Notes under the pieces: generated by a model | What the model saw: only the letters and a program-made list of their open reading frames with translations | Told to the model about the DNA's origin: nothing | Databases searched by the model: none | DNA from: Anaerolineae bacterium | GTDB taxonomy: Bacteria > Chloroflexota > Anaerolineae > JAFGEY01 | Reading direction: 5' to 3' | Assembly (NCBI GenBank): GCA_016783145.1 | Contig: JADHXD010000013.1 | Location: 1-49,555, forward strand | DNA: 49,555 bases | In this document: in pieces, positions 13,169 to 21,288 of the stretch | Layout of the letters: every line of letters starts with the position of its first letter | Numbering within the stretch: the first letter of the stretch is position 1 | Position numbers and translations under genes: made by a program

Positions 13169-14210
13169 GCGCGTGGTGCTGGCCCTCACTCACAGGGAGC
13201 CTGACCGGGTGCCCCTCTTTGCGCCTAATGTGATGGACACTTGGGAACCCTACGACACACAGGTCACAGAGTTTCTCAACGATTTCGCCTTCGATCGCTA
13301 CACGTATCTGGAAGGGCTGATCGATCCTCCCCATGAACGCCGGAAGCTGTCCGAGACCCTCTCTGTGGATGGCTATGGCTGCCGGTACGAGTACAGGGGA
13401 GTTGGGCTGCCCTACTGCACGCACTCTCCCCTTGCATCTGCCGAGACGGTCTCCGACGTAGAAGCCTTTGACTGGCCCGATCCAGAGGCACCAGGTCTGA
13501 TCGCAGGGGACGCTGGTGAAAGAGCAAGGGCTGCCCACGAGCGACAGATGCACTTGACCGCGGTCGGCCTAGCTCCGATCTTTCACCAGTACCACTACTT
13601 CAGAGGATTCGAGCGTTGGATGCTCGACGTCAAGCTCAACCCTGGCGTGCACCAAGCCATTGCCAGCCACATCTGCCACATCCACAGCACGCTGCTGATG
13701 CGACTGCTGGACGAGGTCGGCGAGTACACCGACATCGTGACGGGCAGCGACGATTTTGGATGGTCGGTCGCTCCGTACATGTCCCCGGATGACTTTCGGT
13801 GGCTGATCAAGCCCTACTACAAGGACCTCATCGGGCGGATCAAGAGCCGCTTTCCACACATCAAGTTCTATCTCCATTCGCACGGTCAGATCATGGATCT
13901 GGTTCCCGACCTCATCGAGTGCGGCGTCGACGTCCTGAACCCCATTCTCCCCCTGGACCATATGGACCCCGTTCGACTCAAGAGAGCGTTTGGAGACGCC
14001 CTCTGCTTCCACGGCGGCATCGATGTCGAGCACGTCCTCCCCTTCGGCACGGTCGATGAGGTGCGCGATCACGTCAAAGAGGTGATCGACATCCTCGCAC
14101 CGGGCGGTGGGTACTGGTTCAAGGCCCAGGTCATCAGCCCAGTGATTCCCCCCGAGAACGTGATCGCCGCGTACGAGACCGCACTCGAGTACGGACGGTA
14201 CGGTCGCTGA
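13155..14210 (+). CDS. Uroporphyrinogen decarboxylase/MtaA-family protein
   Basis: A 351-residue TIM-barrel protein: SRERVVLALTHREPDRVPLF at the N-terminus, DFGWSVAPYMSPDDFRWLIK in the middle, LHSHGQIMDLVPDLIECGVD and CFHGGIDVEHVLPFGTVDEV toward the end, then LAPGGGYWFKAQVISPVIPP. This is the UroD superfamily branch that includes corrinoid methyltransferases. The usual zinc motif HxC is LHSHG here, so the metal site, if any, differs. Environmental bacteria carry many such paralogues, mostly of unknown substrate and unlikely to act in haem synthesis. The start overlaps the end of the MNT gene by 14 bases, which may be accidental. Confidence 0.8.
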   Translation: MNSRERVVLALTHREPDRVPLFAPNVMDTWEPYDTQVTEFLNDFAFDRYTYLEGLIDPPHERRKLSETLSVDGYGCRYEYRGVGLPYCTHSPLASAETVSDVEAFDWPDPEAPGLIAGDAGERARAAHERQMHLTAVGLAPIFHQYHYFRGFERWMLDVKLNPGVHQAIASHICHIHSTLLMRLLDEVGEYTDIVTGSDDFGWSVAPYMSPDDFRWLIKPYYKDLIGRIKSRFPHIKFYLHSHGQIMDLVPDLIECGVDVLNPILPLDHMDPVRLKRAFGDALCFHGGIDVEHVLPFGTVDEVRDHVKEVIDILAPGGGYWFKAQVISPVIPPENVIAAYETALEYGRYGR

Positions 14211-14468
14211 GGGCGTGGTAGCGACAGTACTGTCTCCAGGACCCGTTCCACGGTTCCCCGCCAGTCGAGCGCGCAGGCCACGAATCAATGGCACACGGCA
14301 TTCGGTTCGACCTAAAGCCGGAGAGCGCTTGCGTCCGGCATCTCCTGGCGATCGACGGCAAACAGCCACCCCAGAGCGTTTGCACCGACGACTTGTCAGC
14401 GTTCCCAATTAGCCCATTGCGTGTTACAGATATTGTGAAAGGCACATTTCCCATATGAGAGGACAAAC

Positions 14469-15371
14469 ATGAAGAGAGTACTGAGCGTCAGCCTGGGCTC
14501 CACAAAGCGGGATCATACGACCGAAGCCGAATTCCTGGGACAGCGGTTCTGGATCAGCCGGCAAGGCACGAACGGAGATATGGAGCGATACATCCAGATG
14601 TACCGGGAATACGACGGCAAGGTAGATGCCTTTGGCGTGGGGGGCGCCGAGTTCTACTGCCTTGTCAACGGTCGCCGTTACTACTGGCGCGAGATCAAGC
14701 GCGTCCGCGAGGCGGTCAAGCTGTCCAAGATCGGCGACGGCAACGGCATCAAGCACCTGTTGGCCACCTATGCCATCCAGGCCCTGCGCGAGCACGGCAT
14801 CGATCTGCGCGGCAAGAAGGCGCTCAAGACCACCGCCGCCGACCGCTACGGACTGGCAAAGGCACTGGTGGACGCCGGCTGCAAGGTCACCTTTGGCGAC
14901 CTGATGTTCGCCCTCGACATTCCCATCCCCATCCGCAGCCTGCGCGGCGTCCACTTTATGGCCGCGCTGCTCTTGCCCGTGGTCACCAAACTGCCCTTCT
15001 CGTGGGTCTATCCCCTGGGCGAAGAACAAGACAAGGCACCCTCCACCAAGTACAGCCGGTTCTACAAGGAGGCCGACATCATTGCCGGTGACTTTTTGCA
15101 GATCCGCTCCAACATGCCCGATGACTTGAGCGGCAAGATCATTATCACCAACACGACCACAGCCCAGAACTTGGAGGAACTGCGAGAGCGCAATCTGCAC
15201 ATCTTGGTCACAACCACTCCCCGCCTCGAGGGACGCTCCTTTGGCACGAACGTCATGGAGGCCGTCTGTCGCTGCTTGGTGGACAAACCAGACGACGAGA
15301 TTGTCGAGAGCGACTTTGTCGACCTGATCGAACGCATCCCTCTCAAGCCCAAAGTGCAGGTGCTGGACTAG
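14469..15371 (+). CDS. Conserved protein often annotated as quinate 5-dehydrogenase-like
   Basis: A 300-residue protein starting MKRVLSVSLGSTKRDHTTEA, then GTNGDMERYIQMYREYDGKV, then DAFGVGGAEFYCLVNGRRYY. It continues with KKALKTTAADRYGLAKALVD and ADIIAGDFLQIRSNMPDDLS and ends with HILVTTTPRLEGRSFGTNVM. As I recall, relatives in Chloroflexota and Firmicutes carry the automatic name quinate 5-dehydrogenase, but I see no classical nucleotide-binding GxGxxG, so the activity is doubtful. The alternation of strands and helices suggests a Rossmann-like fold. GAGG lies six bases before the ATG. The 14211-14468 gap shows no gene. Confidence 0.6.
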   Translation: MKRVLSVSLGSTKRDHTTEAEFLGQRFWISRQGTNGDMERYIQMYREYDGKVDAFGVGGAEFYCLVNGRRYYWREIKRVREAVKLSKIGDGNGIKHLLATYAIQALREHGIDLRGKKALKTTAADRYGLAKALVDAGCKVTFGDLMFALDIPIPIRSLRGVHFMAALLLPVVTKLPFSWVYPLGEEQDKAPSTKYSRFYKEADIIAGDFLQIRSNMPDDLSGKIIITNTTTAQNLEELRERNLHILVTTTPRLEGRSFGTNVMEAVCRCLVDKPDDEIVESDFVDLIERIPLKPKVQVLD

Positions 15372-15412
15372 CCCTGCCCAGATGGGCAAGGCGATCGTGG
15401 TCCGCGACTGAT

Positions 15413-15441
15413 TTGCCCGACCGGCGTCCTTCTGATAGAAT
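15413..15441 (+). promoter_or_regulatory. Promoter of the clostripain-like protease gene
   Basis: TTGCCC at 15413-15418, a 17-base spacer and TAGAAT at 15436-15441. The mRNA leader would be about 155 bases to the start at 15605. No gene is seen in 15372-15604. Confidence 0.45.
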
Positions 15442-15604
15442 GGTGCCGGTCGGTTCACGCTGCCACGCAGGTTCCGGCCAGCCCCGTGGTGCCGAGATCC
15501 ACGGGCTCACACTTGCCTGCCGTTGTGCACGCGGATCGTCCACTCCACATCCTGCACGCTTTCAGAACCAAGTCGCGGGTCAACGACCTATGCGAGGAGG
15601 TGCG

Positions 15605-18217
15605 ATGAACAACAGACGCATGATTGGCAGCATTCAGGGCCTGGCGCTGGCGACGGCTGCCTCGTCCCCTACTGCAGAGGGAGCCAGTCCGGTGGGCTCG
15701 CCAGGCCCCCAGTTCCTCTTTTCGCAGGGAGAGGGCCGCTCCGGTGACGGGGACAAGAGGACGGTACGCGTCCGGCGCAGGCGGCGCAGCGAACCCGCGG
15801 GCCCTGAGGGGCGGCAGCGGGCTGAGGCTCCTCGGCGGAGAAGGCCCGGAGACCAAGGCCAGCCCCCCCGCCCTCCAAGCGGGCAGGGAGGTGGCGGCGG
15901 TGCCCAGAGACCCCCGACGCCGGCTTCGCTGCCCTCGGCAGGGCAGCTCCTGGGGGGAATGAAACTGTCGCCGCTTGTGATCATCGGCCTGCTGGTCCTG
16001 GTGGCCATCTGCGTCATCCCTGCTATGCTGTTCCTTGGCCCGCGCGACTCAGACGGAGGCCTCCCCAGCTACCCAACCTCAACACCTCGTCCGCCCGCTT
16101 CCCTCGCCACCGCCGCGGCGACGGCGACGCTGGTGCCGTTCACCCCCCCGGCCGCGTCAGTGGAGGGACAGACGTGGCTGGTGATGCTCTACCAGGACGC
16201 GGATGACAAGATCCTCGAGCAGGACATCTACGTAGACCTGAACGAGGCCGAGCGCGTCGGCTCCAGCGAGCGAATGCACATCGTGGCGCAGGTGGACCGG
16301 TTCAGCGCCGGGTACCGGGGGGATGGCGACTGGTCCGGAACCAAGCGCTTCTACGTCACCCAGGACGACGACCTGCAGAGGGTGCGTTCGCGGCAAGTGC
16401 AAGATCTCGGTGAGGTCAACATGGCCGATGGCGGCACGCTGGTTGACTTTATCACCTGGGCCGTCGAGACGTTCCCCGCCGACAAGCACGTGCTGATCAT
16501 GTCCGATCACGGCATGGGCTGGCCCGGAGGCTGGAGCGATCCCGAACCAAAGGGACGGGGAGACCCGGGCATTCCTCTCTCATCCGCGCTGGGCGACGAG
16601 CTGTACTTGATGGAGATCGATGAGGCCCTGGGAGAAGCCCGCGCTCGGAGCGGCCTGAAGCAGTTTGAGCTGATCGGCATGGACGCCTGCCTGATGGGTC
16701 ACCTGGAGGTCTTTGACGCCCTGGCCCCGCACGCTCGATACGCCGTGGCTTCACAGGAGACGGAGCCGGCCCTGGGTTGGGCATACACGAGCTTCCTGGA
16801 GGCGCTGAAGGCGAACCCGGATATGGATGGCGCAAACCTAAGCAGGCTGATCGTCGACAGCTACATCCAAGAAGACCAGCGGATCGTGGACGACCAGGCC
16901 CGGGCCGAGCTGCTCAGCCGGGGGTCGCCAATGGGTGGGCTCTTTGGCACGGTGACAGCCCGGCAATTGGCCCAGCAGATGGAGCAGAATATCACCCTCA
17001 CGGCCATCGACCTGGGGTCGATGGCCGTGTTGATGGACAGCGTGAACGACCTCTCCTTTGCCCTGCAGGGCGCACGCCAGCCGGTGGTCGCCCGCGCGCG
17101 GACGTATGCCCAGTCCTTCACCAGCATCTTTGGCAACGACATACCCCCCTCGTACATTGACCTGGGCAACTTTGGCCAGTTGCTCAAGCAGGAAAGCGGC
17201 GACCCAGACGTTTCCCAGGCCGTTGACCGAGTGCTCGCCTCCCTGGACAGGGCTGTCATCGCCGAGAGGCACGGACCCAAGAAGCCGGGTGCGACCGGGG
17301 TCTCGATCTACTTTCCAAACTCCCAGCTCTATGGGTCTCCGGTCACCGGTCCCGAATCGTACACCGCCGTGGCGCGCCGCTTTGCCCAAGAGTCTCTGTG
17401 GGATGACTTTTTGGCCTTTCACTATACGGGTCGCTCCTTCGAACGGGCGGCGGGCGCGATCGCCGTCCCGGAGCGAGGCACACCTGTGGACGCACCCGGA
17501 GCAGGCCAGATCGAAGCCTCGCCGATCGCCCTCTCTGGCAGAGTCGCCGCCCCTGGTCGTCCAGTCCTCCTGAGCACCGACATCCACGGGAGCAACGTCG
17601 GCTATGTCTACCTCTCGGTGGGCCTGTACGACAAAGAGTCCAATTCGGTCTACCTGGCTGACACGGACTACCTGGAGAGTGACGATACGCGGGAGGTCGA
17701 TGGCGTGTACTATCCGGACTGGGGTCCGGATGGGGAATTCACGATGGAATTTGAGTGGGAGCCGATCGTCTTTGCCATCAACGACGGGATTGACTCCGTC
17801 GTGGCGCTGTTCACGCCGCAGAGCTATGGCGCGGCGCCAGAGAACGCGACGTACACCGTGGAGGGCACCTACACCTATGCCGATGGGGGTGAGTCCCGCC
17901 ATGCGCGTCTCTACTTCTCCGACGGGATGTTGAGGCAGGTCTACGGCTTTACCGGCGAAGGGGGAACGGGCGCACCGCGCGAGATCATCCCCCAGCCAGG
18001 CGACCAGTTCACGGTCATCGAAAAATGGATGGACCTGGATCAGAGCGGCAAGGTCGTGCAGGTGGCCACGCAGCAAGGGGGGACCTTGACCTTTGGCGAC
18101 CAGATGTTTGCCTGGGAGGAGCTCGATGCGCCGCCAGGGGACTATCTTGTCGGGTTCATCGTCTCCGATCTCGATGGGAACACCACCGAGGTCTACGAGC
18201 AGATACGCGTAGAATAA
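15605..18217 (+). CDS. Membrane-anchored clostripain-like (C11) cysteine peptidase
   Basis: An 870-residue protein. GAGGAGG precedes the ATG at 15605. Residues 1-118 are Pro/Gly/Arg-rich (an RVRRRRR stretch near 55-61) and lie on the inner side; one hydrophobic segment at about 121-144 anchors the protein, leaving the rest outside. After a Thr/Pro/Ala linker comes the C11 peptidase fold: TWLVMLYQDADDKILEQD, then LIMSDHGMGW with His302, then GMDACLMGHLEV with Cys362, the catalytic dyad, and VASQETEPALGWAYTSFL. The last ~350 residues form beta-rich domains with no motif I recognise. C11 proteases cleave after Arg or Lys; the Arg-rich N-terminus is on the other side of the membrane, so self-cleavage there would require secretion first. 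Confidence 0.85.
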   Translation: MNNRRMIGSIQGLALATAASSPTAEGASPVGSPGPQFLFSQGEGRSGDGDKRTVRVRRRRRSEPAGPEGRQRAEAPRRRRPGDQGQPPRPPSGQGGGGGAQRPPTPASLPSAGQLLGGMKLSPLVIIGLLVLVAICVIPAMLFLGPRDSDGGLPSYPTSTPRPPASLATAAATATLVPFTPPAASVEGQTWLVMLYQDADDKILEQDIYVDLNEAERVGSSERMHIVAQVDRFSAGYRGDGDWSGTKRFYVTQDDDLQRVRSRQVQDLGEVNMADGGTLVDFITWAVETFPADKHVLIMSDHGMGWPGGWSDPEPKGRGDPGIPLSSALGDELYLMEIDEALGEARARSGLKQFELIGMDACLMGHLEVFDALAPHARYAVASQETEPALGWAYTSFLEALKANPDMDGANLSRLIVDSYIQEDQRIVDDQARAELLSRGSPMGGLFGTVTARQLAQQMEQNITLTAIDLGSMAVLMDSVNDLSFALQGARQPVVARARTYAQSFTSIFGNDIPPSYIDLGNFGQLLKQESGDPDVSQAVDRVLASLDRAVIAERHGPKKPGATGVSIYFPNSQLYGSPVTGPESYTAVARRFAQESLWDDFLAFHYTGRSFERAAGAIAVPERGTPVDAPGAGQIEASPIALSGRVAAPGRPVLLSTDIHGSNVGYVYLSVGLYDKESNSVYLADTDYLESDDTREVDGVYYPDWGPDGEFTMEFEWEPIVFAINDGIDSVVALFTPQSYGAAPENATYTVEGTYTYADGGESRHARLYFSDGMLRQVYGFTGEGGTGAPREIIPQPGDQFTVIEKWMDLDQSGKVVQVATQQGGTLTFGDQMFAWEELDAPPGDYLVGFIVSDLDGNTTEVYEQIRVE

Positions 18218-18270
18218 CGTCAAGAGGAATCCATAGCCCACCTACGTATCTTCTCAATGATTCGGGGGAA

Positions 18271-18303
18271 AGACTTCCGAAGTCTGCCAGACTTCGGAAG
18301 TCT
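18271..18303. repeat. Nested palindrome
   Basis: AGACTTCCGAAGTCT (18271-18285) and AGACTTCGGAAGTCT (18289-18303) are perfect inverted repeats with a GCC loop; each arm is itself a near-palindrome around one central base. It lies 54 bases after the protease stop and 60 before the next start. It could be a terminator, a dispersed palindromic repeat or an operator; no T-run follows. Confidence 0.6.
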
Positions 18304-18362
18304 GGAGCCAGTTCCCCCACTCTCTGAGAAGACACCCACCTACACTCTGGAAAGGCGGAGGA

Positions 18363-19211
18363 ATGGCAGAAAACGCTCAGGCTGGTATGCCGCAGATCCC
18401 GTTTGGCAAGCACTCTCTGTCGCGCCTGATCCTCGGTGCGAATCCGATCGGCGGCGGCTCTCACTTGTCACGCTTTGTCAACCTGCAGATGAAGCGCTAC
18501 TTTACGCCGGAACGAGTCCAGGCGCTGCTGCAGCACTGCGAGGACCTGGGGATCAACACCTGGCAGTCCGGCCCCGGTCATCTCCAGGCGTACCGGACGT
18601 TCCGCGAGCAAGGCCGCGAGATGCACTACATTTCGCTGGCGCGCGAGGATCCCGACGATCCCGACGTGATCCAGCGTCTGGCCTCTGGGGGCACCCTCGG
18701 CATCGTCCACCACGGCGAGGTGACGGACGTCCTCTGGAAGAGCGGAGAGATCGCCAAGGTGAGGGAATACTGCAAGACAGTTCGCGACGCCGGCGTGATG
18801 GTTGGGATCTCGACACACATCCCCGCGGTCGTCGAGCACGTCGTCAGCGAGGGCTGGGACCTGGACTTTTTTCTGTGCTGCGTCTACGAGCGGCACCGGA
18901 CTCGCCAGGAACTCAAAGCGCTGCTGGGCGATGTGCCGATCCCGCTCAAGGAGGTGTACCTGGAAGGGGACCCTCCGCGCATGTTCGATGTCATGCGACA
19001 GACGGACGTGCCATGTCTTGCGTTCAAGATCCTCGCGGCGGGCCGTTTGTGCGACAGGCAGGAATGGGTCGAGGAGGCTTTCGAGTCGACGTTCCGGCAG
19101 ATCAAGCCCAACGACGCGGTGATCGTCGGCATGTATCCCGAATACGAGGACCAACCGGCGATCAACGCCGAATACGTGCGGCGGTTCAGCAGCCTGAGCG
19201 GAGCGGGTTGA
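18363..19211 (+). CDS. Aldo/keto reductase-like TIM-barrel protein
   Basis: A 282-residue protein: IPFGKHSLSRLILGANPIGG at the N-terminus, HCEDLGINTWQSGPGHLQAY, then LGIVHHGEVTDVLWKSGEIA and KVREYCKTVRDAGVMVGIST. The start pattern (GKxxLSRLxLGxxxxGG) and G-IxTxxx-GxxE-like organisation match the aldo/keto reductase fold as found in Planctomycetes and Chloroflexota relatives. Typical catalytic Asp-Tyr-Lys-His could not be placed with confidence, so it may not be a NADPH reductase. The stop overlaps the TTG start of the next gene (TTGA), which suggests a functional pair with the UroD-like protein. Confidence 0.6.
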   Translation: MAENAQAGMPQIPFGKHSLSRLILGANPIGGGSHLSRFVNLQMKRYFTPERVQALLQHCEDLGINTWQSGPGHLQAYRTFREQGREMHYISLAREDPDDPDVIQRLASGGTLGIVHHGEVTDVLWKSGEIAKVREYCKTVRDAGVMVGISTHIPAVVEHVVSEGWDLDFFLCCVYERHRTRQELKALLGDVPIPLKEVYLEGDPPRMFDVMRQTDVPCLAFKILAAGRLCDRQEWVEEAFESTFRQIKPNDAVIVGMYPEYEDQPAINAEYVRRFSSLSGAG

Positions 19212-20182
19212 GCAAGAAAGAGGACTTTAAGGCCGCTCTCGAAGGGCGAGAGCCCCCCGGGGCCGTGCCGGTATGGGAGCTGGAATTCCATGCCTGGGAC
19301 CAGGCATCCTCAAGGCACGTGGTGCTCGGCGAGGAATTCCTCGCCCTGTCCGCCGCCGAGCGAGAGCGAGCGCTGTATACCAACGCAGAGGTCCTGCTCT
19401 CTGTCTCGGAGGAAATGCACTTTGCGGGCCTCACCGTGCCCGGCACCTACTGGGAGATCGCGCCCGGCGTCCCGGCACATTACTGGCTCCCTGGCGACGC
19501 TCGCTATCGCCAGATCGAGGTCATCCAGGAGATGGGAGCCGGTGACCTGCTGCTCGTCGCCGGTTCGGGCGGTGTGATGTCCATGCCGGGGGCGAGCACC
19601 TACCTCGCGTTCGCCTACAAGCTCTACGATGCGCCCGAGGAAGTGGATGAACTGGCCCGAGACGCCTTGTCCCGCGGTCTGGAGACGGCTCGCCGGCTCC
19701 GCGACCTGGGCATCGAGGCCCTGTTCACCGCGTCAGACATCGCCGACAACCACGGCCCCTGGTTCAACCCCGAGCAGATGAAGCGCTACATCCTGCCCTA
19801 CCTGAGCGAGTGGGCAGCGCAGGTCAAGCGCATGGGCTGCTATGCCATCCTGCACACGGATGGCGAGCTCACCCCATGCCTGGAGGACATCGCCCACAGC
19901 GGCATCCACGCCCTGCAGGCCATCGATCCCGTCGCCGGCATGGACATCTTGGTGGTCAAGCGGCAGGTCGGAGGACGCCTGTGCCTCTGCGGGAACCTCG
20001 ACTGCGGCCTGCTCGTCAGCGGCTCGCCGGAAGAGGTCTACGCTGCCGCGCGCGACCTGCTGCTCGGCTGCAAGGCCGGGGGAGGCTTTGTCCTCGGTGC
20101 CTCCAACGCCGTCCAGCCCGAGGTCCCGATCGCAAACTACCGGGCTATGATCGACGCCTGGGCAGCCCACGGGCGCACGTAG
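19208..20182 (+). CDS. Uroporphyrinogen decarboxylase/MtaA-family protein 2
   Basis: About 324 residues from a TTG at 19208 that overlaps the previous stop; GGAG lies a few bases upstream. The protein begins LSKKEDFKAALEGREPPGAV and shows GAGDLLLVAGSGGVMSMPGA, FTASDIADNHGPWFNPEQMK and YAILHTDGELTPCLEDIAHS. The metal-site region is LCLCGNLDCGLLVSGSPEEV, with the CGN-D-C pattern of MtaA-type methyltransferases. The ending GGGFVLGASNAVQPEVPIAN is standard. A longer frame upstream (from 18257) runs through the previous gene and is spurious. Paired with the aldo/keto reductase-like gene; substrate unknown. Confidence 0.8.
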   Translation: MSKKEDFKAALEGREPPGAVPVWELEFHAWDQASSRHVVLGEEFLALSAAERERALYTNAEVLLSVSEEMHFAGLTVPGTYWEIAPGVPAHYWLPGDARYRQIEVIQEMGAGDLLLVAGSGGVMSMPGASTYLAFAYKLYDAPEEVDELARDALSRGLETARRLRDLGIEALFTASDIADNHGPWFNPEQMKRYILPYLSEWAAQVKRMGCYAILHTDGELTPCLEDIAHSGIHALQAIDPVAGMDILVVKRQVGGRLCLCGNLDCGLLVSGSPEEVYAAARDLLLGCKAGGGFVLGASNAVQPEVPIANYRAMIDAWAAHGRT

Positions 20183-20198
20183 GTTCGGTCCAGACCTC

Positions 20199-21248
20199 TC
20201 ACCGCGTCACGTCGAGAGATACAGGCATCTGGACCTCGCTGCCCTCCGCATCGTACTCCCAGCCCGTCTTGGTCGCCTCGGTCACCTCGGACCAGTATAT
20301 CCCCTCCTGAGGGGATCGCACGCTAAAGGTCACGGTCCCGTCGTCACCGCTCAAGCCTGCCTCAGGGACCATCTCCGTGCCGTCGGGCAGCGTGGTGCGC
20401 ACCGATACCGCCACCCCGGACAGGGGACTGCCGCCGCTGTCTGCGATGCCGACCTTGGTGTATACCACAAAGCCGCGGCCCCGGTACCCGTACCACATGG
20501 CGATCGCCGACACGTGCATGTCGCCTCCTGACTGTGGCGTCGGCGTCGGCTCCCCCACGCCCACGTACTCGAGGACGCCCCGGTGTATCGCCCGCGCGAT
20601 CTGACCCCGGCGGCAGTCATAGTTCGGGGAGCTTGTCCCGGAGTAGATCTTGGTGACCAGCACCTTTGCCTCTTCAGGATGGGACATGAACAGCGGCTCG
20701 GCGATCGTCGACGGCATGTCGCTCTTGAGCAGCACGCCGGATGTGAACATGCTGATCCCATAGTTGACAAAGTTCACGCCCTCTGGCGCGGTGCTGCTCA
20801 AATCGTCGAACATGACTCCCTGGATCGTCCTTGCGAGCAGGATATCCTCCGATTTCTTGTAGAGCGCCAGCGACCCGTCGAACCCGGCATCCGCCACGCT
20901 GTTTGTGTGCACCGACACCAGGATGTCGGCCCCCTCGTTGTTGCAGAAAGTGTAGCGATCCCGGTTCGTCAGAAACGAGTCATCCTCGCGGGTCATCAAG
21001 ACCGCCGCCCCCTCGTCCAGCAGCAGGTCCCTGAGGCCCTGTGCGACGTCGAGATTGATCTCGCTCTCGATCAGCCCATACGATTCGTTCACGGCGCCTG
21101 GATCCTCGACGCCGCCGTGCCCAGGGTCGATACAGATCGTGATCTCTGCCAGGCTCCCGTCGGCATCCGAAGCCGAGACCACGAAGGTGAGGCCCACCAG
21201 CAGCGCGATCGAGCTGAGGGCGACCAAGCCAGAGAGATGGTGCTTCAT
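20199..21248 (-). CDS. N-acetylmuramoyl-L-alanine amidase (Amidase_3) with C-terminal beta domain
   Basis: A 349-residue secreted protein. The ATG at 21246-21248 has AAGGAGG upstream; residues 1-30 are a signal peptide (KHHLSGLVALSSIALLVGL). The catalytic domain has the zinc ligands in ICIDPGHGG, ESEINLDVA and SVHTNS, and the catalytic glutamate in TIAEPLFMSHPEEA. The family cleaves the bond between the sugar and the stem peptide of peptidoglycan. After a TPTPQSGG linker a ~110-residue domain (VSAIAMWYGYRGRGFVVYTK, then LPDGTEMVPEAGLSGDDGTV) looks like an Ig-type carbohydrate or protein-binding module. It is convergent with the UroD-like gene. Confidence 0.9.
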   Translation of the reverse strand: MKHHLSGLVALSSIALLVGLTFVVSASDADGSLAEITICIDPGHGGVEDPGAVNESYGLIESEINLDVAQGLRDLLLDEGAAVLMTREDDSFLTNRDRYTFCNNEGADILVSVHTNSVADAGFDGSLALYKKSEDILLARTIQGVMFDDLSSTAPEGVNFVNYGISMFTSGVLLKSDMPSTIAEPLFMSHPEEAKVLVTKIYSGTSSPNYDCRRGQIARAIHRGVLEYVGVGEPTPTPQSGGDMHVSAIAMWYGYRGRGFVVYTKVGIADSGGSPLSGVAVSVRTTLPDGTEMVPEAGLSGDDGTVTFSVRSPQEGIYWSEVTEATKTGWEYDAEGSEVQMPVSLDVTR

Positions 21249-21288
21249 TGTGCCTCCTTGCACGTTTGATGTGAGGGCATAGACCGTC

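Noticed and set aside
15413-18217. Protease start at 15413
   Set aside because: The added 64 residues overlap the promoter; GAGGAGG sits just before the ATG at 15605.
18257-20182. A 641-codon open frame spanning two genes as one product
   Set aside because: Its first half is out of frame with the aldo/keto reductase-like gene and shows no homology; only the portion from the TTG at 19208 encodes a UroD-family protein.
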